From: Polytrichum commune
Taxonomy: Eukaryota; Streptophyta; Polytrichopsida; Polytrichales; Polytrichaceae
NCBI GenBank assembly: GCA_950295325.1
Contig: OX485804.1
Span: forward strand, 57,412,001-57,476,000
Direction: 5' to 3'
DNA: 64,000 bases
Notes under the pieces: model-generated
Told to the model about the DNA's origin: nothing
Databases searched by the model: none
What the model saw: only the letters and a program-made list of their open reading frames with translations
Position numbers and translations under genes: made by a program
Part shown: positions 35,348 to 48,715 of the stretch, one piece after another
How positions within the stretch are numbered: position 1 is the stretch's first letter
How the letters are laid out: each line of letters starts with the position of its first letter

Positions 35348-36484
35348 TTAGCAAAAAAATGGGAGATTTAAAAATGACTTTAGCAGGAAATATGACATAT
35401 TTGAAGTACCTATAAAATACCCTTCGCATGACTGATTTGAAGTTGAGTTGCTTGTCAATATAATGATTTTTGTGAACTCCCTTACATACAGTAAATCCAC
35501 AAAAAATACAATATTCCATAACGATATGCACATTGTCTTCACATAATAAAAAATAATGAACAAAAGATCCATACGATCTGGAAGATAGTTCATAGACACA
35601 TCCAGATTAAACACAATAGCATCAAAGAGCTTCTCGGTCTCAATAGCCAACTGCCATATACAAAATAAATATCAATATTTTTCAATGATTGAAAAAAATG
35701 AAAGAATTAAGAAGCAAAGAAAAAAAATGAATGAACCAAAAAGATAAAAAAAATAAAAAATCACATGAACCCACCAAGTAGCTTTATGAAGGCATTTAGA
35801 AAACCCTATATTATTAAATTTTGATTTCAAGAATTTGAGAGCCTTACAAAGAGCAGGTGTGTCGTTCCACCTCTCAAGTAACTGAATCTTCATAGAAGTG
35901 TTTATAGTTGAAGTTGCCAACATCCAAAAAAATTCTTGAGTCATCTTAAGACTCTTATCGTGAGTTTCATAATGAGGCTTTACATGCTCTAAGAATAAAA
36001 AAATAAATTTAGGATTTGCAATGGGAAGTTGTTTCTTCAGTTCGAAATGGAAAATTAATCTCACCATATCAACAACTTTGAAAACCCATTTATCAACTTC
36101 ATTTAAAATTCAATGCACATGATCAAAGTATTTTTCATAAAATTTCCTTTGAAGGGTAGCAGTAACATCCCCCAACTCTTGATACACCAAGACGAAAATA
36201 TATAAAAATATGAAAAATCGCATATAATAAAAAATATATGCAATAAAAAATATAATAGTACAAATCCAAATAAACAACAAGAATGAAATAAATATACAAG
36301 AAATGTGAAAAATATGCAAGGGAATGTGATATTCTAGAAAAAATAACATGGTATAGAAATCTTTTAAGAGCCTCCACAACCAAAGTGAACCAACTTCTAT
36401 CTTTGGATTTTTATTTGGCATTAGCAGCATGAAGGTCTTCTTTGGAGATAAGTTTTTCAAACTATGAAAGTAGTTGCCTAGCAA
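35348..36484 (-). pseudogene. AT-rich decayed coding remnant, unrecognised
   Basis: On the minus strand a protein-like segment runs from about 36170 (acceptor before GDVTATLQRKFYEKYFDHVH), through an in-frame TGA, to ILNEVDKWVFKVVDMVRLIF, then FFWMLATSTINTSMKIQLLE and RWNDTPALCKALKFLKS, ending KCLHKATWW near 35780. A further segment at about 35650-35400 reads TEKLFDAIVFNLDVSMNYLP then DRMDLLFIIFYYVKTMC. The residue mix is that of a real protein with helical repeats, but I do not recognise it. The in-frame stop and A/T-rich insertions suggest it is dead. Confidence 0.35.
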
Positions 36485-37600
36485 TGATTTGAATGCTGAA
36501 AAAACTTATAAACAAGATTTGTAGAAACATAGGATTTTTTGTTCTTCATGACAAAATAATACCAAATAAAAATAAAAATGAACATCCAATAGAAAAATAA
36601 ATTTGAAAAACAAGAAACCAAATGAAAAGAACAAACAAAAAGACAAAAATAAAGGAATTACCAATTGACTTCATGCGAGGTTGCCAATATATCCCTTGAC
36701 GTCCAAAATAATATTTTTAACAACATAATCTTAAGTAGAATCATGTGTGTGGTCTTGATGAATGATGGGCAACCATGCTTGCAAACGATGGTTGCTGTCT
36801 CAAATCATGAACATTTTGCCAGAGAAAACTTTGAGGTCCTCATCATTTTGTAATATTTTCTCAAAGACAACATTTGTCCACATCGAGTTTTCACTCCATG
36901 ATTTAATTATAATATCAGTAATATCTATTGTATTGCCTTCATTCTTTTCCAAAGCTACGTAAAAATCTCCATTTGCCTTCCATATAGCCACAAGCAATAA
37001 AATGTGCAGTTAAGTTTATAACATCATTTTTCAAGAAATGCCTAATAACTGGCAACAGAAACATTCGACATACTGGAATATTGAATTTTGATTATACCCT
37101 TGGTTGGTACCTCAACCGTTTACGAAAAGAAAGAGGTGTGGAAATTTTTTTTCTCCAAAATTGCATGTAATTGAAACTCCAATTAATCTTCAGAAAGAGG
37201 TAGAACTTTCATATCTGAAGCACAAAAAATGTCATCCATATGAGATGAAAAAGATTTGAGAAATTTGAGAAATTAATAAGAGTGACTACATATGAAATAA
37301 ATCACATATGTAAAGTAAAATGAAATGCAAAATGGGGTGGCCATTAAGAGCCACCCTTATGAAAGAAAAAAATAGAATTAAAGTAGGTGTATACATGTGT
37401 AAGAAATCACATATACAAAGCAGAATGAAATCTAAAAACAATGGTCGCCACCCTTATAGAATGAGAAAATGATGAATGTGAGTGTTCAGACGTGAAAGAG
37501 AGTACATATCCAAAACAAACTAAAATTTAAATAAGGACAAAAAAAATGATGAATGTCAATGTTAACATGTAAAAGAAACTATATATGTGAAAAAAACATT
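36485..37600. other. Very AT-rich stretch without a gene
   Basis: A-rich sequence with local near-duplications: 'gaaagagaatg' and 'atgatgaatg' words, and 'ggccgccaccctta'-like words at 37330 and 37445. Further remnants of the minus-strand gene may lie here, but none can be chained. Confidence 0.35.
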
Positions 37601-37948
37601 AATCGTTAACGACCACTTTGAGGAGGTTCCAGTATAAGTGCCTAGAGTGTGGAGATTGGGTTGACCAATGAGAACCGGCGGTGGACTGGCCGGTAGTCCA
37701 GCACCGTGAAGTTCCCAAAAGAGGGAACGTTGGGAACATCGTCTCTCTCATCACTCAAGGGCCTAAACCCTGGACACACCTCGTGTTGTTGTAAATAATT
37801 GTTGCCGAGTTTTACACTTCCACGATTTGGCTCCCGGTTCGCACAAACTTCGAGGAATTCAAACCCGATCGCTTACTTTCTTCTTCTTAAGTTTACTCTG
37901 CAGCTGCCCTCTGTTTTCGACGAGGAGCTTAGCGCTGCTATTTCGAAG

Positions 37949-37963
37949 ATGGCTCAATGCTAG
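37949..37963 (+). promoter_or_regulatory. Possible four-codon upstream ORF
   Basis: ATG GCT CAA TGC TAG ends exactly at the last base before a good donor (GTTAGT). If this exon is in the mRNA leader, the small frame precedes the main start and could lower its translation. Inference only. Confidence 0.3.
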
Positions 37964-38345
37964 GTTAGTTTGCCCAATTTCATCCAATTGAATGTTGCAC
38001 AATTGGATTTGATAGCAGAATTTCGATGCTTGGGTTTTTTATTTTGTTTTTTATCGATTTGATTTGGTCGAATGTTCCAGCTCCAGGGTTCTCTTTCTTC
38101 GGAGGGCCAATGTTTCAAGTGGTTCGGTCTCGAGTAAGGGTTTCTGAAATTGAGGTGTGAGTGCTGGCGGGAGTTATTAAGCAATTTGAAAATGTTCTGT
38201 TGCAGAAGAGAGAATTGTACATAAAAAGAGAAAGATATTGTGTGGATCTCTGTCATTTCTTATCTAAAGCTTTCCGTAGCTGTTAATTTTGTGGCTATGA
38301 AGAAGAGATGACTCAGATGTTGCCACCGGCGTGAAGTATGTTGTT

Positions 38346-38716
38346 GCTTGGATTATGGTGTTGCTTCATTTTGGAGTTGGTCTAAGTCTATGTGTAATTC
38401 CGAAACGGGCATGACGAGAATCAGAAAATCAGAGGTCCCAAAGATTATTGCCTCTTGCAAAGCTGAAGACCTGAATGTTGCTTGCATGATGATGGCGTTG
38501 CTTAGCTTCGAGTTGGTCTAAGTCTATATTTGATCCTATCACGAGAATTAGAGGGCCCTAAGACTACTGCCTCTTTTTAAAGGTGAACATCTTGAATGCA
38601 GCTTGAATCATGGGGTTGCTTCATATTCGAGGTGGTCTAAGTCTAAATTTAACACCATCACCAGAATTCGAGGGCCCCAAAGAGTACTGCCTCCTTTTCA
38701 AGGTGAACACCTTGAA
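38346..38716. repeat. Three-copy tandem repeat in the leader intron
   Basis: Units of about 118-137 bp each contain 'ggtctaagtcta', 'cagaatt.gagggccc.aaag', 'actgcctc' and 'aggtgaacacctgaat'-like segments, followed by 'ggggttgcttca'. Divergence between units is moderate. Confidence 0.75.
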
Positions 38717-39043
38717 CGAGTGCACCTATTTATCTCCCCCAAGGTTCCCACATGGTTGGTTGAAAATATCCAGTTAGCCTAGATATGGCCACCATGATTC
38801 GATGGGTGCACCGGGAATTAAGTGCTAGGAAGGTCACACATCCGAGCACTATTCCGGTCTCAGATGGCTTAACCTCGGATTTCCCACAGGATTGGATTAA
38901 GGCATTGGGTTTAAGCCACCTTTTTTCTAGATTTGACTGCCTAATCTGGAAGTTAAGGCTTGATTTCTTTCTGTCTGTTGTCTCTCCCTTCACAAGGATC
39001 TGGTGGAAATCTTCATAGTGAAGGAGGTTCAGATAGCAAGGTC

Positions 39044-42000
39044 ATGATGGTGCACTCGACGACTGCCATGGTGGTTCCTGTTGATCCTGCACACCGACTC
39101 AATGAGGATCAACTCCTGCGCTACTTGCAAGCACATGTTGCTGGATTCTTGCCACCGCCTGCATCTCTACAAGTTTCTCAGGTAATCAATTTAGGACATG
39201 CAATTTTTTATTGGTATATGCTCCAATCGGTCTAAATCACTCTTTTGTTCCACTCTTTTCATATGTCCCACGGTGCTGCCACAAGAAATTTAATTGTCAG
39301 TTAAACCTGTATTCTGTGTCCATTGCGGCACTTTTTTTTAGAGAGGTAGGTGTCTCTCGTGATTGAAGTTGCAACACCATGTATGCAAAAGGTGATAGAG
39401 GAAACTAAGTCCATTACAGTTTTAAAATTTACATCTGTACTTTGAACCAGTGTTTTGTGGCAGCTCTTGGCAATGACAGAACTTCATGGGGAATTAGTCT
39501 TCTCCATTAACTGGCTTTTGTAATTAAACCATGGATTGGATCTATTGCAGTTTGGGCATGGGCAATCCAATCCGACTTATCTCCTGCAAGTGGAACTGCA
39601 TGGAGTTGTTCAACGGTATGTGCTACGGAAGAAGCCACCTGGGAAACTTCTCCAGTCCGCTCATGCTGTTGAGCGTGAGTATCAGGTATTTTTTCCAATT
39701 TTGGTTTGTGATGGCTAACTATGAGGTTGAACGAATGAATTTTAGAGTAAACTAGACTTTGAGAGCACAATTTGTGTAGACCTGTTCTATGTTATCAGGT
39801 TCACGATTTCCAGATAACTTATGATCAGTGTTCACATACTTGATTCGAGGATATTCGAAAATTATATTCAGAAGGGAGACTGGGAAGAGTGTTTTAGATG
39901 AGGTTTTGAAAATCTGAGGGAAAAGTTCAGTGACATTATTAATCAGAAGGTGTCATATTAACTTCAGTTGGGACGTGCAGGTTTTACATGCATTAGGGGA
40001 TGGCAAGACCAATGTGCCTGTCCCAAAAGTATACTGCTTGTGCACGGATCCCAGTGTGATTGGCACTCCATTCTACATCATGGAGCACGTGGATGGACGC
40101 TTGTTTTTGAACCCTACATTGCCAGTATGGTGATTCTTACCATTGAAAAACTCTGTAGATGTCCTTTCGATATATGACTACTTGACTTTTAGTTAATGTA
40201 ACCTGTTGTAGCAGAAATAATTGCTATACACAGGAAAGACACGAGTGTACAATCATGTTTGTGAGAAAGTGGAGGAGTGTGCCTCAGAAATAAATTGTTC
40301 TGCTGCATGTCTCAGGGAATGGATCCAAAGGAACGGAGAGCCATATACAGGGCCATGGCTAGAGTGCTAGCTGCTATCCATCTAGCTGATGTTGATGCAA
40401 TTGGGTTGAGCAGATATGGGCGCAGGGAAAATTACTGCAAACGACAGGTATGAGACCTGTGCCTTGACACCTGTAAACCGCTTTGAACAGAGATTTTTTT
40501 ATCTGGTTATCATTTAATCTCTTTCAGCATAATTTTAGCAATTGATTAATACATTCGTAGTCTTGAGAATAGGTTGAAAGGTGGACTGCACAATATCATT
40601 TATCAACGGGCAAAGGAAAGCCCGACCCTGATCCCAACATGTTGGAACTTATTCAATGGCTTCGAGACAATGTCCCAGCTGAAGACGGAGTTTCTGGGTC
40701 AAGGACTGGAATAGTGCATGGAGATTTCCGACTTGACAACATTATTTTCCATCCAACTGAGGTGAGTGTGTAAGCTGTAGAGATTGGCTCTGCTTACTAT
40801 GTCCACACCTCCATCCTTTTGGTGACTACATTTTGTTAGGTTAAATGTTAAATCTGCTAAGGGATAGCATCATAGATTGAAAGTAAATGTATCTGTAATA
40901 AGGCAGTTCATAGATTTGAAATAGAGTATCAATGCGGTTTGAAGTATGGCACAAGAATTATTATATGTTTCAGCTTAGTATTTCTGATGCAGGCTCGAGT
41001 TATAGCTGTAATAGATTGGGAACTGTCCACCCTTGGGAACCAGATGTCCGATGCAGCCTACAATTGTCTGGTACATTATCCCACATTTACCTGTACAGTT
41101 TCTTCAACATGCTGAGTATTGCCATGTGTAGGAAGGGAAATATGAAAAATGTTCAGTTTCCTGACATATATGCTTATTTTAATGCACCTTTTGATGATTT
41201 TTTAATCACTGGTTATCATATACATGTTAGTATATGATATGATGATATATTATGCAGACAACATATACACCAGATCATGGATAGTTAGAAGTACAACTGG
41301 TTAAATGTTCATATTAGTACCAATGGCAATCCTTTCTGCGGGGAGTGTATCCTGTACAAATTTATCATTAATAGGGAGGTGAGTCTTGTAATTATCTATT
41401 ATCAATATATGATTTGTGTGACGTTTATCATACTTGATTTTCTTTCTTGACCGTTTGAACATTGCGGTTGTTGATTCCGGTGGGTGGCAGCCTTATGTGG
41501 TGAAGAACAAAGATTCTCCAGCAAAAAATTATGGTTTTGATGAACCACTACCAGATGGCATTCCATCATTATCAGAGTACCTTCTGGACTATTGCGCAGC
41601 GGCAGTAAGTTGCAGCTTGTTGTCATTTTTGGTTTCTGAACTCAGATTGGGCACTAAAAAGAATACCTTGTGGAGAGAATCCCTATCTTGTAGATGCTGT
41701 CTCTGTGGATGTAATTCTATAGGATCAGATTCTGTTTATGTAACATTATTGGTAATAGCTATTGTTGGGTGGTTTTGAAGGTGTTTCATGAACGTTTATT
41801 CCCAATCTTTCAGTTTATGGATGGTTTTTTCTTGGTATATCACATGAAAATATTGTTTGTCTGACCAACATAACTCATGCCATGCGTAAGCATCACAACA
41901 CCTGGAAAATACTTTTAATATGCTCTAATTACTACTGTTATGACCTGGGAGTGGAGTGCAGGGTGTTCCCTGGCCAGCTGACACCTGGAATTTCTACACA

Positions 42001-45000
42001 GCATTGTCACTTTTTCGGTATGGAGCAATTTCAGCTGGAGTCTACTTGCGCATGCTTCAGGTTTGTAGATGCTGCTAAAGCTACTATGAACCTATCCAAA
42101 TTTCTCATCACCTATTTCAGCTACTGCGGACCCTGATCTACATTCTGCTTGTAGTGCCCGCTCTTATTGAAGGTGGAATAGTTGATACATATACCAGAGA
42201 TTATTCTGTGCGGTTTCCTTAGTAACGATCCCTAAAATCTTGTGACGCCACTAAAAGTTTTCATTTTCTTGTGTCGACGGGTAAATTTGTTATGAAAATT
42301 ATATATTGAATTCTTTTGAAATAATTTTGGAGCTTAATGCTGAATATGATGCACATACTTCATTCAGGCTTGGGGTACACTGCATTAACAAAGAAGGAAT
42401 TATTTTTCACACACAATTACTCTTAATCTGGATAAATTAGAATCGTTTTTAAAAAAAAAAAATTGGCTCCAGAATCTAATTCTAAAATTATTTATAATGG
42501 TGCATGCTGCTGAAAATTTCTGCATCTGCACGGTGCATGAGTATTTGACTCTTGATTTTCTTTTTCTCTGCAGGGAAATGCATCAGGAGGGAAGCGGGCA
42601 GAGGACTCAGGGGGAATGGCTCTTTTCTTTGCAGCTACAGCACTGCGACTGGTGAAAGAAGGACCTCTACTACCTAGTAGACCCTCTCAGTCCTTTGCAA
42701 GTAAGCTGACTTTTATGCCATTTTTATCAACTACTGGAAGGAAAGTCTAATGTGATTGAACATTCTCATTTGTCTAGGGTGTAGAAAGGATCAAGTAGAT
42801 TCTTTTCTGGTAAAGGTCAAAGTTTGATGCCCCTTACCAGTATTGCATGCGCTTCATCTCGAGTCCATGAATAGAATCAAACAGGCATTTCAGTGATGAA
42901 GCTTTTCATGATCCGAAATTTGTACTCTGTGTATACTTCTGATGGGTTAAGTCGTACATCAATTAACCTGCTTGTGTATGGCAGATCCAGCTTCAATGGA
43001 GATCAGTGCAAACAGTGCCAGGGCCGAAGATAGTGGTCAGAAACCTTATGGATTTGCACCCTCAGCGAGGGTCCAAGAATTACAGAAGAGGATTCTGAAC
43101 TTTATGCAAGAGCATATTTATCCAAGTGAAAAGGAGCTCAATGTTCTAGCTTTTTCTAACGACAGATGGACCATCCATCCTACTGAGGAGCGGTTGAAGA
43201 AGATGGCTAAATCTGAAGGGCTTTGGAACCTTTGGATTCCGGTACTGGCACTAGTCCTAATTCATAAGAGCTTATCAGGAAAGATTTGAGTTGCACAAAG
43301 GGCTTTTTTTTAGAGTGCCAATTTAGAGGTTTGACCCATGAGGTGAACTGAAAGCATTACTGTGGATGGTTCAAAGCTTTAAGGATGTATGAATGGGGAT
43401 GTGCAAGGCTTGTGATAGTGATAGAAATGATTCATGTTGAGCTATGTTGTTGCCCAGTTGAACAATAAGGAACAAGACCTCAATTTTAGATGTTATAGTA
43501 AGTCAAGAAGAGGTTGGACGGTTTTTTGCAAGAGGGTTGCATTTTATTTCAACATCAGGGCTTGTAATTTTGGTGATGAAACAGGCTGACAGTGCAGCTT
43601 TGGCTTCCAATGTGCTCTATGAAGATGGAAATGTTGCACGATCCAGAGATGCAGCTGGTAGGCTAGTAGGAGCAGGACTCAGCAATCTGGATTATGCACA
43701 TTTGTGTGAGATTTTGGGGCGCTCTGTCTGGGCTCCTCAGATGCTCAACTGCAATGCGCCTGACACAGGGAATATGGAGGTATAAAATATTCCATATAAT
43801 ATGCTCTTATTTTCTATTTGAAATAAAAGTATCTGTAGTTAGTAGCTACCTGTAGGTGGTTTAATTATTTTTTGTTATCAGAACTAGATGGTTAATCATG
43901 AAATGGAGGTAGTGCATATATACATTTTGGTATACATATGATAGGTCTAATATTGTTCTGATGGGTTTAAAAATCAAAGGAGTGCTGTTGTCTAGCTGTT
44001 TGTATGTGGTGAGATTCCAAAGGTACAGTCTTGTGATGTTCATATCTTGCTCAATTGGAGAGTTTATGTTTTGTAATTCTTCTCAAGACCTTTCCAATGA
44101 GCCATCATCAATGAAATTCCGCATTGTCATTTGATCACATTTAGCCCTTGAATTGTTTACAATGTTGTTGAACTCAATGTTCGTTGCACTTTATATTCTC
44201 TTAAAACTCTCTGACTGGTTTTCTTGACAGGTGTTATTAAGGTATGGGAGTCCTGAACAGCAGAAGCAATGGCTGAAGCCCTTGCTAGAAGGAGAAATAC
44301 GCTCGGGTTTTGCAATGACAGAGCCTAAGGTGGCATCTTCTGATGCAACCAACATTGAGTGTTCAATTATCAGGTCAATTGCATCCATGACTCACTCTTC
44401 GGTTATCTTCTGCTGCTTGGGAACATGTAACTCTAGTACTTGGAGTACTTTCTAGGACTTTATATGGTACTAATTAGGGTGCTCCTCAACTGTGAGAATA
44501 ATTGGCTCTGGTGGGTTTGGGATTTGTAGAAATTGTGTAATCTTAACCTGTGCTCGATGCTGAAATTGAATGCAGAGAAGGAGACGAATATGTCATTAAT
44601 GGTCACAAGTGGTGGACCAGTGGTGCTATGGACCCACGATGTCAGTTGCTAATTGTGATGGTCAGTGTAACTACCTCCACTTCATAATTTCAGTTAGCTC
44701 TGTGGCTGAGACAATCGGTCATTGAAATAAGACTAGATTGTACTGGTGGAACTGGAGATGTCCTGTGTAAGCAAGAGTTTGTATTCTCAATGAAATTGCT
44801 ATTCACTGCTTGTACTCCTGTTTTAGATATGCAAAGTTTGAATCTTAGCTAAGCTTAAATGATAATGAGTAAGATTTTATGTCACAAGGACATCGATTTG
44901 GTATACTAAGTTCTTCATTTTAATCTACTTAGTCCTTTTGGAAGTAGCCTTTCATGAAATATGTTTAGTGGAAGGTCACAACATTCAAATATCTTCTTTT

Positions 45001-47421
45001 ATTTTGAAGTGTTGAAAGGCTGAAGTAACTTCATAAATGTGCAGGGTAAGACAAACCCAAATGCTGCTTTGCACAAGCAGCAATCTATGGTACTTGTAGA
45101 TATAAAGACACCAGGCATAAAGGTTGTCAGGCCGCTCTTGGTTTTTGGATTTGATGACGCTCCCCATGGACATGCTGAAGTGACATTTGAGAATGTGCGA
45201 GTTCCAGTGTCCAATCTATTGTTGGGTGAAGGCCGAGGGTTTGAAATTGCGCAGGTTGCACGCTTACCTTTTATCTTATTGTAGTTCTGACACATACTTT
45301 GGCACTATCTCCATTGGAAGTCGAATCTATTAAGAGCATCTCATATCCATTGAGCTAATTTTTTGCACTCAGTGTCTATTTGTCCAGTCCTGCCAATCTT
45401 TTCTGGCAGGACGCAAGAATACCATTCTTTCTGGTGGTTCTCTTTTCTCCTTCTTTGCTCCTCTTATAAGTGTTCAATGTTTCCATGATTTTTCTGTTTT
45501 GAGTCTTGTGCTCCCAAAAACTGATCTAAAAGTGAAGAACCCAAGAACCCCTTCCACTACCTCGCTCTGTAGTCCTGTGAGTCTGTTTTCTTGTAGTGAT
45601 TATTTCCACTCAATGGAAGTCATACCTCTGGTTTGGATTTTATTCAACAGGGAAGACTAGGCCCAGGGAGGCTTCACCATTGCATGCGTTTGGTGGGGGC
45701 AGCTGAGCGCGCCATGGATTTGATGGTGCAGAGGGCAAATCAACGGAAAGCCTTTGGCAAGACTCTTGCTCAACAAGGATCATTTGCTCACATGATTGCT
45801 AAGGTCTGCCTTCTTAAAGTTTTCTCACTTACATTTCTCAGTAGGTTTATCCTTTAACAAAATGGGGCTTTTTGTTGGGAGTTGGTCCCTTATGATTTTC
45901 CATTGGATCAATAATTTCCTTTCCACTTGTGGTGCATGCTCGGAGGTAGTGTTTGAATTTGAATGAGAGCAACCTATTTCGGTTCATTGAGGGCCAAACT
46001 CATTTTAGCACCTCTTGGCATACAAAAATGAGTTAGACCCTTAATGAACCAATATAGAATGTTCTTCCTTCATACCTCCACACTGGCTCCAAGGATGCAC
46101 CAAAAACTTACCCAACATGGAAGGTGTTGTACAAGACAACCAAGTCCTGACTTGAAGTCATGTTGAGTTAGAGAATACTCTAGTGTCTGAATCTGATTGT
46201 TGACAAGCCTCATACTCTTAATGATTTGATTGTTCAGTAGAAATCTGTGTAGGCGAGATATTATTTTGACAACCTGGTCTTGGAATATCTGTGCTGAGGC
46301 ACCTTCTCTTATATTTCAGTAGAATACTGCCAGATATAAAAGTAAGACTTGATTTGATTCCGAGATGTTCCTGGAGCAAGTCTATGAGCATATTACAAGG
46401 TTTGGTGATCAGATGCTCATGGACATGATTTCTTATCAAGTGTATGTTGCTTGTGATTGCAGTCTCGGTTAGATATTGAACAGACTCGGCTACTTGTACT
46501 TAATGCCGCAAATCAACTAGACTTGTATGGGAACAAAGTTGCACGTGGTGCGATCGCAATGGCCAAGGTAATTCACTTCACAGGCAGATGTCATTTCTTG
46601 GTGTGATGATTTATGAAAATGTGCAAGTGATAAATTTTTGCTTAAGCAGTGTAGTTTGAGGGTTGCAGAGTCATCTCTTTGAGGGAAGATTAAAGTTTCG
46701 TAGGCCTGCTTGGCACTGAGTTTTATTAAGATCCATACTATGTGTTGTGGGTTAAATTTAAGGTAGATGGGCCTTAACTGGTAACTTTTTCTGACTAGCC
46801 CACTTCTCCCAGGATATGAAACTTGTGATTAGTATAAGATGGTTAGAAAATCCAAATCAAGGGCTAGCCACTTTCGTCAAAAATTTTGGAGCTCATATGA
46901 ATATCTTATTTATAATCAAAGTGAAGATTCTCATGCTCATTAAGTGGTCATATAGGTCCCCTCAATTATGTTGACTATTGAACCAAGAATGTTTATCATA
47001 TTTTGAGCACGTAGTCCAATATCTTTTAAACACATGTCTTTTTGGGCTCCATACTTGGAGCCACATCTAACCACATACCACTCCAATATAGGTATTTCAA
47101 TAAGAAAAGTAACTGATAAGGATTGTCTAGCTTATGTGCACTTGGTTGAAAGATATATAGAGAACATCTACATGTTAGAAAGCAGATTCCATGTCTTTGA
47201 AATTTTCATCGTGTGGTGTTTTGAAGGTTGCGGCACCAAATACTGCATTGCGAGTCCTTGACAATGCTATGCAAGTGCATGGAGGTGGAGGTTTAAGCTC
47301 CGATTTCCCGTTGGCCCATCTGTGGGCAACTGCCCGCACTCTTCGTATTGCAGATGGACCGGACGAGGTTCATCTTGGCACTATTGCCAAACTGGAGTTG
47401 CAACGCGTGTCAAAGCTTTAA
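39044..47421 (+). CDS. IBR3: IBR3-like peroxisomal acyl-CoA dehydrogenase with N-terminal kinase-like domain
   Basis: The protein belongs to the ACAD10/ACAD11 group; Arabidopsis IBR3 acts in peroxisomal beta-oxidation of indole-3-butyric acid to auxin. Seventeen coding exons: 39044-39181, 39551-39685, 39981-40124, 40316-40447, 40573-40761, 40993-41070, 41491-41604, 41962-42060, 42574-42700, 42985-43241, 43585-43779, 44231-44373, 44576-44660, 45045-45254, 45651-45803, 46463-46567 and 47227-47421. All introns are GT-AG and the phases close, giving 832 residues, near the roughly 824 of the Arabidopsis protein. Residues about 20-340 form the aminoglycoside-phosphotransferase-like domain, with HGDFRLDN at 232-239 and DWE at 254-256. 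From about 400 to the end is the acyl-CoA dehydrogenase, with FAMTEP at 563, HKWWTSGA, and ADGPDEVH near the C-terminus. The last residues are SKL, a canonical PTS1. The start is uncertain: ATG 39044 and 39047 are adjacent and the frame is open upstream. Confidence 0.95.
46795..47075 (+). repeat. Dispersed repeat family A inside the last IBR3 intron
   Basis: Between 'ggatatgaaacttgtgatta' and the 'aaacacatgtctttttggg' end, this closely matches 14445-14715 and the inverted copy at 57350-57645. It makes up much of the 659-bp intron (46568-47226). Confidence 0.7.
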
Positions 47422-48511
47422 AGCTCCAAAACATCATGCTCACTGGTACAAGTTGAGCTTCATCATGCCTAGTATGACTTTGAGGACATGTTGGCCAAGC
47501 AAATAGATATCCATGTAATTTTTCAAAGGTAGAGAATAGTATATCAACCAGTTTTATCTGGTTTTTGTAATGGGAAGTTTAGTTTGGCAATGCTAATGAA
47601 TCCTGCTAAAGCCCTACATGCTTATGTGTTGTCTATATGTTGTGAGGTGTAAGGTATACACCCTGAGTGGACACTATCCTCCAGTCACAGTCCTATTTGC
47701 AAATCAAGAGCAGTCTATGACAGTCTCCATTTAAGGGTGTATAATTGAAATCCAAGTCCATAACATTTGTATGATCCGTTTGGTACCCCTTTTGCTTAAA
47801 CAAGGAGCGTAGATGAGCTATTATCAAGTTGTTCAAGGTAAGCTAGATTGAGCCTCAATGTGCATGAATCGGTCAACTATTCTTGGCTTTTGATTCTTCA
47901 TCTAGGGGTGGAAGCTTGACTATTCTATGTCATAGTCCTTGTGCTGTTGTCCATTTTGACAGGTCTGACATGCACCCACCATGACTAGAAAACGAGGATG
48001 TCAAAGATGTGTTTAGAAGTATCCTACATAGTTTCTGTCTCTCATTTAGTGATAACTATCTTACATGAACCCATCCCCTATAGATTCTTACATAAGATGA
48101 ACATGGTTTGAACATGAAGCGTAGGGTTAATTGTGGACACACCTTTAAATAACACTTCAAAATTCTATAGTTCATCCATACAGTTTCCTAAAACTACATG
48201 CTAGGATGTTTTGAAATCCTTCTTTCATGTATCAGCAAGGCTTATTGAAAGTGGAATGTTCCAGTAACAATGCATGTGCTCCAATGCCTAAAAGGATAAT
48301 TGTAGGTGTAGTTACCATATATGTTTTGTAAAGTGCCTCCAGAGAGGTGCTTATGAGAGCATGCACTCAATAGAATCGTATATTCTGAATGGCTTATGAA
48401 GCCCTAATGCCTCAACTTTTCATTTCTGATTATTCTAAGGAATCTGTACAAGTGTTATAATATAACACACCTTACAAGTGTTTCTTTTCTCCCTTACACC
48501 AGGATGTGTTA
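47422..48511. other. 3' flank of the IBR3-like gene and intergenic DNA
   Basis: The 3' UTR lies in the first few hundred bases after the stop; no clear polyadenylation signal stands out. No further gene is visible. Confidence 0.4.
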
Positions 48512-48715
48512 GTTACAGATGAACCGGTTGAGTTTGAGAAATAACCAGTTGAAGTTTGAGACTTCAGGAGAATTACAGATCATTTTAGAGGAATCTATAG
48601 AATATATCTCAACTGAATAAAGCAAAACCGGAAGATGTCAACACGTAACCAGCTGGTTTTAGAATCACTAGGATCTTGACCGACTATGCCCCAAAACTTC
48701 CTGGGCACTGCCTCA
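48512..48715. repeat. Solo copy of one arm of the 56561 foldback family
   Basis: 'ttacagatgaaccggttgag', 'ttttagaggaat.tatagaa' and 'atgtcaaca.gtaa' occur in the same order and orientation as in 56555-56755. Confidence 0.7.

Larger units (their letters stand above)
37601..39043 (+). promoter_or_regulatory. Upstream region and spliced leader of the IBR3-like gene
   Basis: A GC-richer block at 37800-37965 looks like the first, non-coding exon, ending in a donor (gttagt at 37964). The next exon begins after the acceptor before 38997 and carries the ATG at 39044. A leader intron of about 1 kb holds a three-copy tandem repeat. The transcription start cannot be placed from sequence alone. Confidence 0.4.
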
